Shown here: piece after piece, positions 53,842 to 62,111 of the stretch | Layout of the letters: every line of letters starts with the position of its first letter | How positions within the stretch are numbered: position 1 is the stretch's first letter | Assembly (NCBI GenBank): GCA_023336205.1 | Contig: JALQCR010000003.1 | Location: 186,001 to 250,000, forward strand | DNA: 64,000 bases | Source of the DNA: Pseudanabaena sp. Salubria-1 | Lineage (GTDB): Bacteria > Cyanobacteriota > Cyanobacteriia > Pseudanabaenales > Pseudanabaenaceae | Reading direction: 5' to 3' | Notes under the pieces: generated by a model | Told to the model about the DNA's origin: nothing | Seen by the model: the letters and a program-made list of their open reading frames with translations, nothing else | The model's database searches: none | Position numbers and translations under genes: made by a program

Positions 53842-55119
53842 TAGGGCAACCGCACACGTTCATGAATAAACAACGAAACAAAGAAGGCAAAGTAAAATGA
53901 CCAATATAAATTAAAAGTAAAAAAGTGACATGTCTTCTACAATCAGCCCAGTCGCATTAATTGAGACACATTTTGGCAACTTGCGAGACCCCAGAGCAGC
54001 ACATAGTATCGAACATAAGCTATTAGACATATTGGTAATCAGCATATGTGGAACAATAAGCGGAGCAAATGATTTTACAGCAATAGCAGAATATGGAAAA
54101 TCAAAGGAAAAATGGTTAAAGACATTTTTAGAATTAGAAAATGGAATACCATCAGCAGATACATTTGAGAGAATATTTGCTCGACTGAACCCATCAGAAT
54201 TGCAAAAATGTTTTATAGGATGGATGGAAGCAGTCCATAAAACAACAGACGGAGAATTGATTAATATTGATGGCAAAACGTTGAGAGGAGCAAAGGAAGC
54301 AGGCAACTCCCGTAGCCTAATTCATATGGTGAGTGTTTGGTCGGCAACGCAGCATTTGGTTCTGGGACAGAAAAAAGTTAGTGAGAAATCAAATGAAATA
54401 ACCGCTATCCCACCATTGCTGGAAATGTTGGCAATTCGAGGTTGTTTGGTCAGCATAGACGCAATGGGATGTCAGACCGAAATCGCCAAAACAATCATTG
54501 AACAAGGTGCAGATTATGTATTAGCGCTAAAAGGAAATCAAGGTAATCTCCATGATGATGTAAGTCAATTATTCACATCTGCTCGCTCGCAAAAATTCCA
54601 TAATATCGAACATCAATTCCATTCAACAGTAGAAAAAGGACATGGGCGCATTGAGAAGAGATCCTATTGGACTATGGGTAATACAGAATTTCTCATTGGC
54701 GCAGAGAAATGGACAGGGTTAAAAAGTATTGGCATGGTTGAATCAGAACGTAGTGTCAATGGCGTAGTTTCTATCCAACAGCGATATTATATTCTGAGTA
54801 TTGAGAGTGATGTTCACAGGTTCTCTCAATCTGTTAGAAGTCATTGGAGTATTGAAAATCAACTGCATTGGATTCTTGATGTTGGGTTTGATGAAGATGC
54901 TTCTCAATCTTGTCGAGGCTATACTGCTGAAAACTTAGCTGTTATTCGTCATGTTGGCTTAAATTTACTTTCCCGTGACAAAAAAACTAAGGTCGGAGTC
55001 AAGACTAAACGACTTAAAGCTGGATGGGATGACAACTATCTCAAGCTTATACTTAACGCCTTAAACATAGTCTCACCTTAGTCTTCATTATTTATTCATG
55101 AACGTGTGCGGTTGCCCTA
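53842..55119 (+). mobile_element. ISAs1-family insertion sequence nested in IS4-like copy 4
   Basis: 1278 bp with inverted ends TAGGGCAACCGCACACGTTC and its complement, and a perfect 10-bp duplication GCAACCAATG (53832-53841, 55120-55129). It entered after the IS4-like copy, so it is the younger event. Confidence 0.96.
53930..55081 (+). CDS. ISAs1-family transposase
   Basis: A 383-residue intact transposase. The N-terminal family domain shows HFGNLRDPRAAHSIEHKLLD and AIAEYGKSKEKWL. The DDE core has NIDGKTLRGA (D), SIDAMGCQTEIAKTIIEQGA (D) and RSHWSIENQLHWILDVGFDE (E). The frame is full-length with no internal stops, so this element is likely active. Confidence 0.94.
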   Translation: MSSTISPVALIETHFGNLRDPRAAHSIEHKLLDILVISICGTISGANDFTAIAEYGKSKEKWLKTFLELENGIPSADTFERIFARLNPSELQKCFIGWMEAVHKTTDGELINIDGKTLRGAKEAGNSRSLIHMVSVWSATQHLVLGQKKVSEKSNEITAIPPLLEMLAIRGCLVSIDAMGCQTEIAKTIIEQGADYVLALKGNQGNLHDDVSQLFTSARSQKFHNIEHQFHSTVEKGHGRIEKRSYWTMGNTEFLIGAEKWTGLKSIGMVESERSVNGVVSIQQRYYILSIESDVHRFSQSVRSHWSIENQLHWILDVGFDEDASQSCRGYTAENLAVIRHVGLNLLSRDKKTKVGVKTKRLKAGWDDNYLKLILNALNIVSP

Positions 55120-55829
55120 GCAACCAATGACTCAGACTTGCCCTTCCTGATTGCAATATCGCGGCTACTGCCTCCGCAAATCCTTGGAGATGTCGCTTAT
55201 CTTTTGGCTTGAGCCATTGACGCAGTTGTTCTTGTAGCTGAAGATATAGGTGGGTCATTTGTATAAGATCTTTTGTTGAGGAACTTGAGTATCTCATCTC
55301 TTGCCCCTTTTTGCCTCTTGTCTCATGATGAGATTCTATGCCTAGCAACGCTTTTCAGATTTTTCTGCACCACTAAGCACTTGGTTATAGCCCGATGATC
55401 GCCAACAATGGCTTAGAGGCTTTAGAGGCTATCAAAAATCAAAAATACGATGTAATTTTTATGGATATGCAAATGCCGAAAATGGATGGACTTACTGCTA
55501 CTAAGCAAATTCGGCAGGATTGTTGTCAACAGCCTTGGATTGTAGCTTTAACTGCTAATGCTTTACCTGAAGATCGTCAGTTATGCTTAGATGCAGGAAT
55601 GAATGACTTTATTACTAAGCCTATTCAAATTGAAAATATTATGAATATTTTTGCTAGATATACCAGCGATAAAAGCGATAAATATTTTGAAAAATAGCGC
55701 AAGTAACCCAACAACTAAAGTTTTTAGCTAAACGCTAAATTCATCTAAACAATTGACGAAAAACACTTTTAGTCAAACCAGTTCAATAGGTTAGAGCTTT
55801 TAGCTCGCACTTGATTGCAAGGCTTGACT

Positions 55830-57130
55830 CTTAGTGGTGCAGAAAAGTCTGGAAAGGGTTGACAGGCATAGAATCTCAAAATGAGACAAGAGGAATAAAA
55901 AGGGCAAGAGATGAGATACTCAAGTTCCTCAACAAAAGATCTTATACAAATGCCCCACCTATATCTTCAGCTACAAGAACAACTGCGTCAATGGCTCAAG
56001 CCAAAAGATAAGCGACATCTCCAAGGATTTGCGGAGGCAGTAGCCGCGATATTGCAATCAGGAAGGGCAAGTCTGAGTCATTGGTTGCCCTATTTGAGCC
56101 ATCGAGAGTGCCAAGCCAGAAGTCAGATGGAAAGACTAAGCTACTTTGTGCATAATCCACATATCATCGCCGAGAGATTCTATAACCCATTGGTGAAGCA
56201 CTTTCTCCAAGCATTTGCAGGAGAATCGTTGGAACTAGCCTTAGACACAAGTATACTGTGGGATAAATTCTGTCTTATAGAAGTATGCTTGATTTGGGGA
56301 GGGAGGTCGATTACTCTAGCTCAAGTAGTACTAGAGCATGGCAGCGCTACAGTTGGCTTTGAACATTATCGTCCCGTCTTAGAACAAGTACGCTCTCTAT
56401 TGCCGCCACAAAGTACGGTGACCTTGCTTGCCGACCGAGGTTTTGAACATGGGGAATTAATCCGATGGTTACAGCAAAATCACTGGTCTTGGGCAATTCG
56501 CGCAAAGAGCGATCTGCTAGTGACTCTGCCAACAGGTACAACCAAGCGTGTTGAACAACTGATACCTCCCGCAGAGCAAGCTTATCTAGTTCCCGATGTC
56601 ACCGTACTCGGTGATGTTAATTGTCATTTAGCGACGGCTAACCTAGACATGGCTAACGGTTCATGGGCTGTCCTTAGCGATATTCCCCCTTCATTACAGA
56701 CTTTTGCTCTCTATGGCAAACGCTTTGGTGGAATCGAACCCCATTTTAAAGACTATAAGTCGGCGGCTTTTAATGTTGTTAGCTCTCATCTCCGTGATGC
56801 TCAAGCTCTTACCTGTTTATTTATGCTCCTTGCCACGGCTAACCTGATTGCTGTAATTCTTGGCATAATGTTGGTGCGTTTGGGGCAAAGGGCTGCGATT
56901 GATTGGCACGATCATCGCGGCTTGAGTTTTCTGCAACTCGGTCTCCGTCAGCTTCACACTCTTCTTTACCAACAAAAATCTCTTCCTATTTTGCAGATTT
57001 TGCCTAGAACTAATCCTCCTCCTGCCTCTGCTTCTATTGCTAAACGCGAAAAGTTAGATTTTCGTATCGAATTTGCCCGTATTACCATTGTCTCATCTTG
57101 AGACTCCCATGAGTTTTCTGCACCACTAAG
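55830..57130 (+). mobile_element. IS4-like insertion sequence, copy 5
   Basis: 1301 bp with the common ends and the 9-bp duplication GGCTTGACT (55821-55829, 57131-57139). The transposase is identical to copy 1. It lies 132 bases downstream of the split hybrid kinase, in intergenic DNA. Confidence 0.96.
55911..57101 (+). CDS. IS4-family transposase (copy 5)
   Basis: A 396-residue intact transposase identical in sequence to that at 17883-19073, including DTSILWDK and QQKSLPILQILP. The identity points to a recent jump between the two sites or from a common source. Confidence 0.93.
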   Translation: MRYSSSSTKDLIQMPHLYLQLQEQLRQWLKPKDKRHLQGFAEAVAAILQSGRASLSHWLPYLSHRECQARSQMERLSYFVHNPHIIAERFYNPLVKHFLQAFAGESLELALDTSILWDKFCLIEVCLIWGGRSITLAQVVLEHGSATVGFEHYRPVLEQVRSLLPPQSTVTLLADRGFEHGELIRWLQQNHWSWAIRAKSDLLVTLPTGTTKRVEQLIPPAEQAYLVPDVTVLGDVNCHLATANLDMANGSWAVLSDIPPSLQTFALYGKRFGGIEPHFKDYKSAAFNVVSSHLRDAQALTCLFMLLATANLIAVILGIMLVRLGQRAAIDWHDHRGLSFLQLGLRQLHTLLYQQKSLPILQILPRTNPPPASASIAKREKLDFRIEFARITIVSS

Positions 57131-57377
57131 GGCTTGACTTCAGGATTAATGTGTAAGTTTGTGCAATAGCGATCGCTAACAAAAATAACTAACGGGTAAG
57201 ATCATCTCAAAATCAAAGTTGCAATCTCGCTCTATTATCGGTAGCATAGGGGATAATAAAAAATGTAATAAAACGCAACAATCAAATATATTTTTCCAAT
57301 ATATTTGAGTTTGTCAATTGACAAACCAAAAACGCATACTAGATTAAAGATAGGAAATTTGAGTAAGGAGTGACACA

Positions 57378-58262
57378 ATGCAGCAGCAGGGCAGAGCCCT
57401 AACTGTTCCAATCGGTGTGATGGGCGCAGCACAGGGATTTAATCCGACGATACTACTGCTACTGGGTTCGATCATTTTAGGAACTGCATCGACAACAGGG
57501 TATTGGGTATGGGGCTGGGCGCACTGGCTCGTATTTGTTTGTAATTTTTCGGCGCTTTATGTACTGGGAACAGTAATTCATGATGCTTGCCATAACGTTG
57601 CTCACCCAAATCGCATTGTCAATGCAGCGATCGGGCATATTGCAGCAATCTTGCAAGGATTTGTGTTTCCCGTATTTACTCGTGTCCACATGCAGCATCA
57701 TGCCCATGTGAATGATGAGGAAGATGATCCTGACCACTATGTTTCGACTGGCGGCCCCTTGTGGTTGATTGCTGCTCGCTTTTTTTATCACGAAGTTTTC
57801 TTTTTCCAGCGTCGGCTATGGAGAAATTACGAGCTTTTAGAATGGGCAGTTAGCAGGTTGATTGTAGTAGCAACGTTGTTTGTAGGCTACCATTATGGTT
57901 TTCTCAGCTACATGATGAACTTCTGGTTCGTACCAGCAGCCGTTATGGGACTTTTGTTAGGCTTGTTCTTTGACTATTTGCCTCATCGTCCTTTTGTTGA
58001 GCGATCGCGCTGGAAGAATGCCAGAGTTTACCCAGGCAAATTTTTAAATATCTTGCTATTAGGTCAGAACTATCACCTAGTTCATCATCTTTGGCCGAAT
58101 GTGCCTTGGTATTATTACGAGAAAGCATATTATCAAATGAAGCCTTTGCTCGATGCCAATGGCTCCCCTCAGACCTTAGGAATTTTCAAGATGCCAGATT
58201 TAGCTGGTTTTATATACGACGTTTTCTTAGGTATTCGGTTTCACGGTAATAAACACAAATAA
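57378..58262 (+). CDS. crtR: Beta-carotene hydroxylase, CrtR type
   Basis: A 294-residue integral membrane diiron hydroxylase. The three histidine boxes are HDACHNVAH at 68-76, HMQHHAHV at 104-111 and NYHLVHHLWP near 230-239. About four membrane segments lie between them. CrtR hydroxylates beta-ionone rings to give zeaxanthin and, in some species, acts on myxol or other carotenoids. The length matches the family. It stands alone and ends in a strong terminator; the IS4-like copy 5 is inserted about 250 bases upstream, in or near its promoter region. Confidence 0.93.
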   Translation: MQQQGRALTVPIGVMGAAQGFNPTILLLLGSIILGTASTTGYWVWGWAHWLVFVCNFSALYVLGTVIHDACHNVAHPNRIVNAAIGHIAAILQGFVFPVFTRVHMQHHAHVNDEEDDPDHYVSTGGPLWLIAARFFYHEVFFFQRRLWRNYELLEWAVSRLIVVATLFVGYHYGFLSYMMNFWFVPAAVMGLLLGLFFDYLPHRPFVERSRWKNARVYPGKFLNILLLGQNYHLVHHLWPNVPWYYYEKAYYQMKPLLDANGSPQTLGIFKMPDLAGFIYDVFLGIRFHGNKHK

Positions 58263-58294
58263 AAAAGGGAGCGCTAAGCGCTCCCTTTTTTATT
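58256..58294 (+). terminator. Terminator of crtR
   Basis: The perfect inverted repeat AATAAAAAAGGGAGCGC/GCGCTCCCTTTTTTATT has a TAA loop and overlaps the crtR stop. Confidence 0.88.
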
Positions 58295-58316
58295 TATAGC
58301 TACTGTAAGGACAAAT

Positions 58317-58373
58317 CAAAACCCAATAATTAATTGGCGGCGCGGAGCGCCGCCAATTAATTATTGGGTTTTA
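58317..58373. repeat. Long palindrome (AAAACCCAATAATTAATTGG type)
   Basis: About 26 bases per arm around a GGA loop, with GGCGGCGC as the inner stem. It is one of two adjoining palindromes between crtR and the DUF760 gene. Confidence 0.65.
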
Positions 58374-58399
58374 TGCCCTATTGCAATTAGCGACAGCTT

Positions 58400-58446
58400 C
58401 CCCAAGAGCAAAGGCGGCGCAAAGCGCCGCCTTTGCTCTTGGGGGG
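58400..58446 (-). terminator. Palindrome at the 3' end of the DUF760 gene
   Basis: CCCCAAGAGCAAAGGCGGCG pairs with its complement around a CAAAG loop. It lies 7 bases past the minus-strand stop, but the run behind the stem is not T-rich on the minus transcript. Confidence 0.55.
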
Positions 58447-58452
58447 TAATAG

Positions 58453-58752
58453 CTACAGTGTGTCTAAGGAATGGTCTAGCTGCATTCTAGTTTCCATTTG
58501 CCGAATAAAATAACCTGTCATCATCGCTGAGCCGATCAAGCCTGCTAGATTTTCGCGATCAGTGGTGATGCTGACGTTGAAATGCTGTGGTGGCAATATA
58601 CCCAGCAAGTTTTGAATATTTTGGTTGATAATTTGTTGCGCTTCAGGGGTGACGGACTGCGCGACTGTGGCTAAAGTTTCAGGCGATTGATTTTTGAGGT
58701 AATCGAGTAAAAGGTTGTTGCTACTGGAGTTGAGTTCGCCTAGGTTAAACAT
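58453..58752 (-). CDS. DUF760 domain protein
   Basis: A 99-residue protein, helical, with the pattern LLDYLKNQSPETLATVAQSV, VTPEAQQIINQNIQNLLG and a C-terminal NLAGLIGSAMMTGYFIRQME. This matches the DUF760 family found in cyanobacteria and plastids. Its function is unknown to me. It is soluble, and its gene is single between palindromes and ssb. Confidence 0.8.
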   Translation of the reverse strand: MFNLGELNSSSNNLLLDYLKNQSPETLATVAQSVTPEAQQIINQNIQNLLGILPPQHFNVSITTDRENLAGLIGSAMMTGYFIRQMETRMQLDHSLDTL

Positions 58753-58892
58753 GTATAGGTTCCTCGAATCTTGGATTCGCTAAAAATATCTAAATATATT
58801 CTTACTGATGCGATCGCTAAGTTTTGAGTAGGAAAACCGTATTTCAACCGAATAGTAAAGTACAAAAGCCTTGTTCATCAAGGCTCTTGTAC

Positions 58893-59264
58893 TTAAAAAT
58901 CGTCGTCATAGCTGCCGCTACTATTGCTAGCTGCTTCATTGTCTTTGCGAGAGCCAAGTAGATCTAGACGATCCACACGAATTACGGGTTTTTGGCGCTC
59001 ATCACCAGTAGTGCGATCGTTCCAACGATCAAATTTAAGCGATCCTGATATACCAATTAGGCTTCCTTTTCTGACAAAGTTCTTCGCAACTTCGGCGGTT
59101 TTGTCCCACATTTCTAAGTCAAACCAATCGGGTGGATCATCACGGTTGCTGGTATTACGATTAACTGCGATCGTGAAGTTGCAGACTACTTTGCCAGACT
59201 CAAAATATTTAACTTCAGGATCACGTCCTGCACGTCCGACTAGGTGAACTTTGTTTAAGGTCAT
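58893..59264 (-). CDS. ssb: Single-stranded DNA-binding protein
   Basis: A 123-residue OB-fold protein: MTLNKVHLVGRAGRDPEVKY at the N-terminus, FTIAVNR, then WFDLEMWDKTAEVAKNFVRK and GSLIGISGSLKFDRWND. The C-terminal acidic tip SYDDDF is the site for partner proteins of replication and repair. The short spacer between OB fold and tail is typical of cyanobacterial SSB. It has a separate promoter and a terminator-like hairpin upstream at 59311-59354. Confidence 0.95.
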   Translation of the reverse strand: MTLNKVHLVGRAGRDPEVKYFESGKVVCNFTIAVNRNTSNRDDPPDWFDLEMWDKTAEVAKNFVRKGSLIGISGSLKFDRWNDRTTGDERQKPVIRVDRLDLLGSRKDNEAASNSSGSYDDDF

Positions 59265-59310
59265 AGGACAAGTTTCAAAAAAGATTTAGACATCTGCATT
59301 TTATAGCAAA

Positions 59311-59354
59311 ACCAAAAAATAGAGGTGAGAAGAAGTGTCGCCTCTATTTTTTGG
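59311..59354 (-). terminator. Terminator of the beta-helix gene
   Basis: CCAAAAAATAGAGGTG pairs with CGCCTCTATTTTTTGG across an 11-base loop and lies directly after the stop of the minus-strand gene at 59355. Confidence 0.75.
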
Positions 59355-61034
59355 CTATGGATTAATCGACTCAATTCTTGCGGATAAACCTTGTTGTGCG
59401 AGACGAGAAACTTGGACTTCAGCGATATTGCGATCGCTATAGGCTCCAATCTGGACTACTAAATAGCCATTAAGTCGAGATGCAAAGGAGTTTGGCACTA
59501 TTTGACGTATTTGAGCAACAGCATTTGCTGAAGACACAGGCACAACCACACGATAGCGTGGTGGATTTTGGGGCTTAAAACTAGTATTGGCAAGAGGAGC
59601 GATTTGGATCGGTTGATTAACTGGCTCTCCGCTGGGTGGACGCGATCGCACAGGCGGCAAACTAGTACTAATTTCAGAATTAGCGGGGATCGGGGAACTA
59701 AAGCTCTTGGGCGTAATTCTGACGATCACAGAAGTAACAGGCTCGTACCAGAAAGGATTATTGGCTTGATTTGCTTGATTGGTTGGAATAAAACTATTGC
59801 TTTGACTTGAAGAGTTCGTTCTAACCAATGCTGGTGGAGTATCAAGATTAGGCGCAAGATTCATGGGCTGACTGCTGGCTATCTGTTGTTCTAGTTGTTG
59901 GTTGATGTTGGCAAAGCGATCACTTTTTGGTGTAATGCTTGGCGAAGCCTTACTTACAGCCACAGCATTTGTAGTTGTCGCATTTGCTGAAGGATTATTA
60001 ACAAATAGATTGGATGGCAGACGCACACCCGACAATTGTAAATTTCCCTTCACTCTTTTACTGTCCAATTGATTGCCATTCACAGCAACAGCATTACGGC
60101 TGACATTCTGCAAATCAAATGAGCCATTTCCTTGAAAAGTATTGTTGCCCTCATCATTAGGTTTGCCCAAATCTGGGCTCGCCATATCAGAAATAGTTAA
60201 GCCGTAATTGCGATTATTGACGATCGCATTCCCCCGTAAAACTGGTTTAGCATTAGCTTGAATTAAGATTCCATTTTGATTTTGCGTAAAAGTGTTTTCC
60301 GTAATTTGTGGTGCGGCAGCTTGGCGAATACTCATGCCAAAAGTAGTTTGCTGAAAGAGATTGCCACGAATATCTGGACTAGCCTCACCCTCGATCGCTA
60401 AGCCACTTGTGCCATTCCGAAAAAATTGATTTGTTGAGATGATCGCCGTTGATTTGCCTGTGATTAATCCGCCATCTTGCTTGTTATCCAGAAAAGTATT
60501 ATTGGCGATCGCAGGACTAGCATTCTCAATCCATAATCCATAACCTCTAGGATTAGGATTGGTCACGGTAACGCCCCGCAGTTCGGCGCGATCGCCAACG
60601 GTAATCGCCACATTTTGCGGAAATCCTGATCCTGTCCGCAAGGTTCCGCCACCCAAAATGACGATATCTTTACCTTTATTAGCTTCATTGCCGCGCAAAG
60701 TTACATCTGATCGCAATTTTAAGGGAAACTGCTCACCCGTAGCGCTGCTGTAGGTTCCATAGGCGAGCTGAATAATCTGTCCAGTCTGAGCTCGGCTAAT
60801 GGCATAGGTGATTGTCTTAAAAGGTGCGGTATTGCTACCTTGATCAGCGCGATCGCTACCTGTTTGGGGATTTACATAGATGATATTTTGGGCGATCGCT
60901 GATGAGCTAGTCGATGTCTGTGATTGAGCTGCCACAGGGGAGGCTATCGCTAAGGTTGGGGACAAGATTGCGATCGGAAGCAAATAAATCAGGTTTTGAA
61001 AAATAAAGCCTTGAAATGTCTTACAGATGCTCAT
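59355..61034 (-). CDS. Exported right-handed beta-helix protein with SPOR-like C-terminus
   Basis: A start at 61034 gives 559 residues: MSICKTFQGFIFQNLIYLLP, signal core and AIASPVAAQS cleavage region. The DUF1565-type N-terminal segment IIYVNPQTGSDRADQGSNTA with APFKTITYAI is followed by parallel beta-helix coils to about residue 320 (repeated N-x-F and G-N units such as GNLFQQTTFGMSI, ENTFTQNQNGILI). A low-complexity Ser/Asn/Pro linker leads to a C-terminal SPOR-like domain (YLVVQIGAYSDRNIAEVQVS). It is probably periplasmic or cell-surface, binding polysaccharide or peptidoglycan. A further ATG at 61136 adds unlikely residues. Confidence 0.8.
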   Translation of the reverse strand: MSICKTFQGFIFQNLIYLLPIAILSPTLAIASPVAAQSQTSTSSSAIAQNIIYVNPQTGSDRADQGSNTAPFKTITYAISRAQTGQIIQLAYGTYSSATGEQFPLKLRSDVTLRGNEANKGKDIVILGGGTLRTGSGFPQNVAITVGDRAELRGVTVTNPNPRGYGLWIENASPAIANNTFLDNKQDGGLITGKSTAIISTNQFFRNGTSGLAIEGEASPDIRGNLFQQTTFGMSIRQAAAPQITENTFTQNQNGILIQANAKPVLRGNAIVNNRNYGLTISDMASPDLGKPNDEGNNTFQGNGSFDLQNVSRNAVAVNGNQLDSKRVKGNLQLSGVRLPSNLFVNNPSANATTTNAVAVSKASPSITPKSDRFANINQQLEQQIASSQPMNLAPNLDTPPALVRTNSSSQSNSFIPTNQANQANNPFWYEPVTSVIVRITPKSFSSPIPANSEISTSLPPVRSRPPSGEPVNQPIQIAPLANTSFKPQNPPRYRVVVPVSSANAVAQIRQIVPNSFASRLNGYLVVQIGAYSDRNIAEVQVSRLAQQGLSARIESINP

Positions 61035-61188
61035 TTTTATGTACGGATTGCTTCCCTTAAATTTGCTGAAGTTGCTGAACAGGATAGTGGGCAGTCTGAC
61101 TGAAAATATTAAATCTATATTAAATTTAAAACTCAAGTCTTAAGAATCATAAACTACCCTAAGTTCAAAACTATGGCAAGAGCAACGA

Positions 61189-61234
61189 GTCAAAGGATAA
61201 AGACGACGCGCTGCGTCGTCTTTATCCTTTGACT
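61189..61234 (-). terminator. Terminator of the sugar ABC operon
   Basis: A perfect inverted repeat of about 21 bases per arm, AGTCAAAGGATAAAGACGAC then GC, around a GCT loop. The TAA stop of the permease gene lies within the stem. Confidence 0.8.
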
Positions 61235-62070
61235 CCAGCACTAGCTTCGGTAGGAATGATGTAGCGTTGCAGAAATACAAACACGATAAATACGGGCAGC
61301 ATCGAAATCGCGGAACCTGCGGCAATTAAGCGCCAATCCTCAGAGAAGGCACTTGCCAGACTCGCAATTCCCCTCGGTAATGTATAAAGCTCAGCCCTAT
61401 CGACGATCACCAACGGCCATAAAAAATCTCCCCACATCGCCACAAAGGTAAATACAGCAAGAGTGGTGAGAGCAGGACGCGCCGCAGGTAACATCACATG
61501 CCACCAAATCCCCAAACTAGAGCAACCATCCATTCGCGCCGCTTCTTCCATTTCTTTGGGAACGCTCTGGAAGGCTTGGCGCAGGAGAAATATGCCAAAA
61601 GCTGAAATTACATAGGGGAAAATCAAGCCAGCATAGGTGTTTTTGAGGTTTAGCTGCACCGCCAGAATATATAGGGGAATCATCGTAATTTGAAACGGAA
61701 TCATCGTCGTACCCACGATCGCCCAAAATATAGAATCTCGTCCTTTAAAATTTAGTCTGGCAAGGGGAAAGGCAGCGAGGGAGCAGAATAGCAAATTTAA
61801 AATTACGGTGATGCTGGAAACAAAAAAGCTATTCCAAAGATATAGATCAAAGCGGGAATTTTCCCAGACCTTGAGGAAATTCTCAAAGGTAGGCTGGGCG
61901 GGTAAGAGTTGTGGTGTCGCCTGAAAAATATTTTCGCTAGGTGATTTAAAAGCAGTGCTGACTAACCAGAGTAAAGGAAACACCGTTAAAGTGGCGATCG
62001 CAATTAAAAGCACAAATTGCGGAATATTATTAAAGATATTTAATGATGATTTTAGCTTTTTACTTTCCAT
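61222..62070 (-). CDS. Carbohydrate ABC transporter permease, MalG-like
   Basis: A 282-residue permease with six membrane segments. The EAA loop is EEAARMDGCSSLGIWWHVML at about residues 170-189, and the tail YIIPTEASAGVKG resembles that of MalG/GgtD-type subunits (QRYFVxGLxAGAVKG). It is the last gene of a minus-strand group: MalF-like permease, class D beta-lactamase, this permease. It would pair with the permease at 63090-63998 to import a sugar or compatible solute such as trehalose or glucosylglycerol. The substrate is inferred from family only. Confidence 0.9.
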   Translation of the reverse strand: MESKKLKSSLNIFNNIPQFVLLIAIATLTVFPLLWLVSTAFKSPSENIFQATPQLLPAQPTFENFLKVWENSRFDLYLWNSFFVSSITVILNLLFCSLAAFPLARLNFKGRDSIFWAIVGTTMIPFQITMIPLYILAVQLNLKNTYAGLIFPYVISAFGIFLLRQAFQSVPKEMEEAARMDGCSSLGIWWHVMLPAARPALTTLAVFTFVAMWGDFLWPLVIVDRAELYTLPRGIASLASAFSEDWRLIAAGSAISMLPVFIVFVFLQRYIIPTEASAGVKG

Positions 62071-62111
62071 GATTTAGTTGAAATAATAAATAATATTGAT
62101 GGATTTGTTTG

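Larger units (their letters stand above)
52819..55297 (-). pseudogene. IS4-family transposase (copy 4), split by ISAs1
   Basis: The N-terminal piece (about 55130-55297, MRYSSSSTKDLIQMTHLYLQ onwards) and C-terminal piece (52819-53841) join at SLSHWLPYLSH once the ISAs1 element and its duplication are removed. The residue pattern matches copy 3, with one change (Thr for Pro in IQMTHLYL). This copy can no longer make transposase. Confidence 0.9.
52790..55377 (-). mobile_element. IS4-like insertion sequence, copy 4, itself interrupted by ISAs1
   Basis: The ends CTTAGTGGTGCAG/CTGCACCACTAAG are flanked by the 9-bp duplication CACTTGGTT (52781-52789, 55378-55386). Its length without the nested element and one 10-bp duplication is 1300 bp, the same as copy 3. 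It disrupts the second receiver of the hybrid kinase gene. Confidence 0.96.
51379..55697 (+). pseudogene. Hybrid histidine kinase (REC-HisKA-HATPase-REC) split by nested insertions
   Basis: The left part (51379-52789) has an N-terminal receiver with phospho-acceptor Asp61 ([11 protein letters not shown]) and Lys111, a coiled coil at 130-168, HisKA with SHEIRTPMN (His179), HATPase boxes DTGIG and GTGLGLAIS, and the start of a second receiver ([14 protein letters not shown]). The right part (55387-55697) carries the rest of that receiver (MDMQMPKMDG, FITKPIQ). Removing the insertion and one CACTTGGTT copy restores 573 residues. As it stands, the left part ends after LETLGS with 471 residues and keeps the kinase core. 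Confidence 0.92.
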
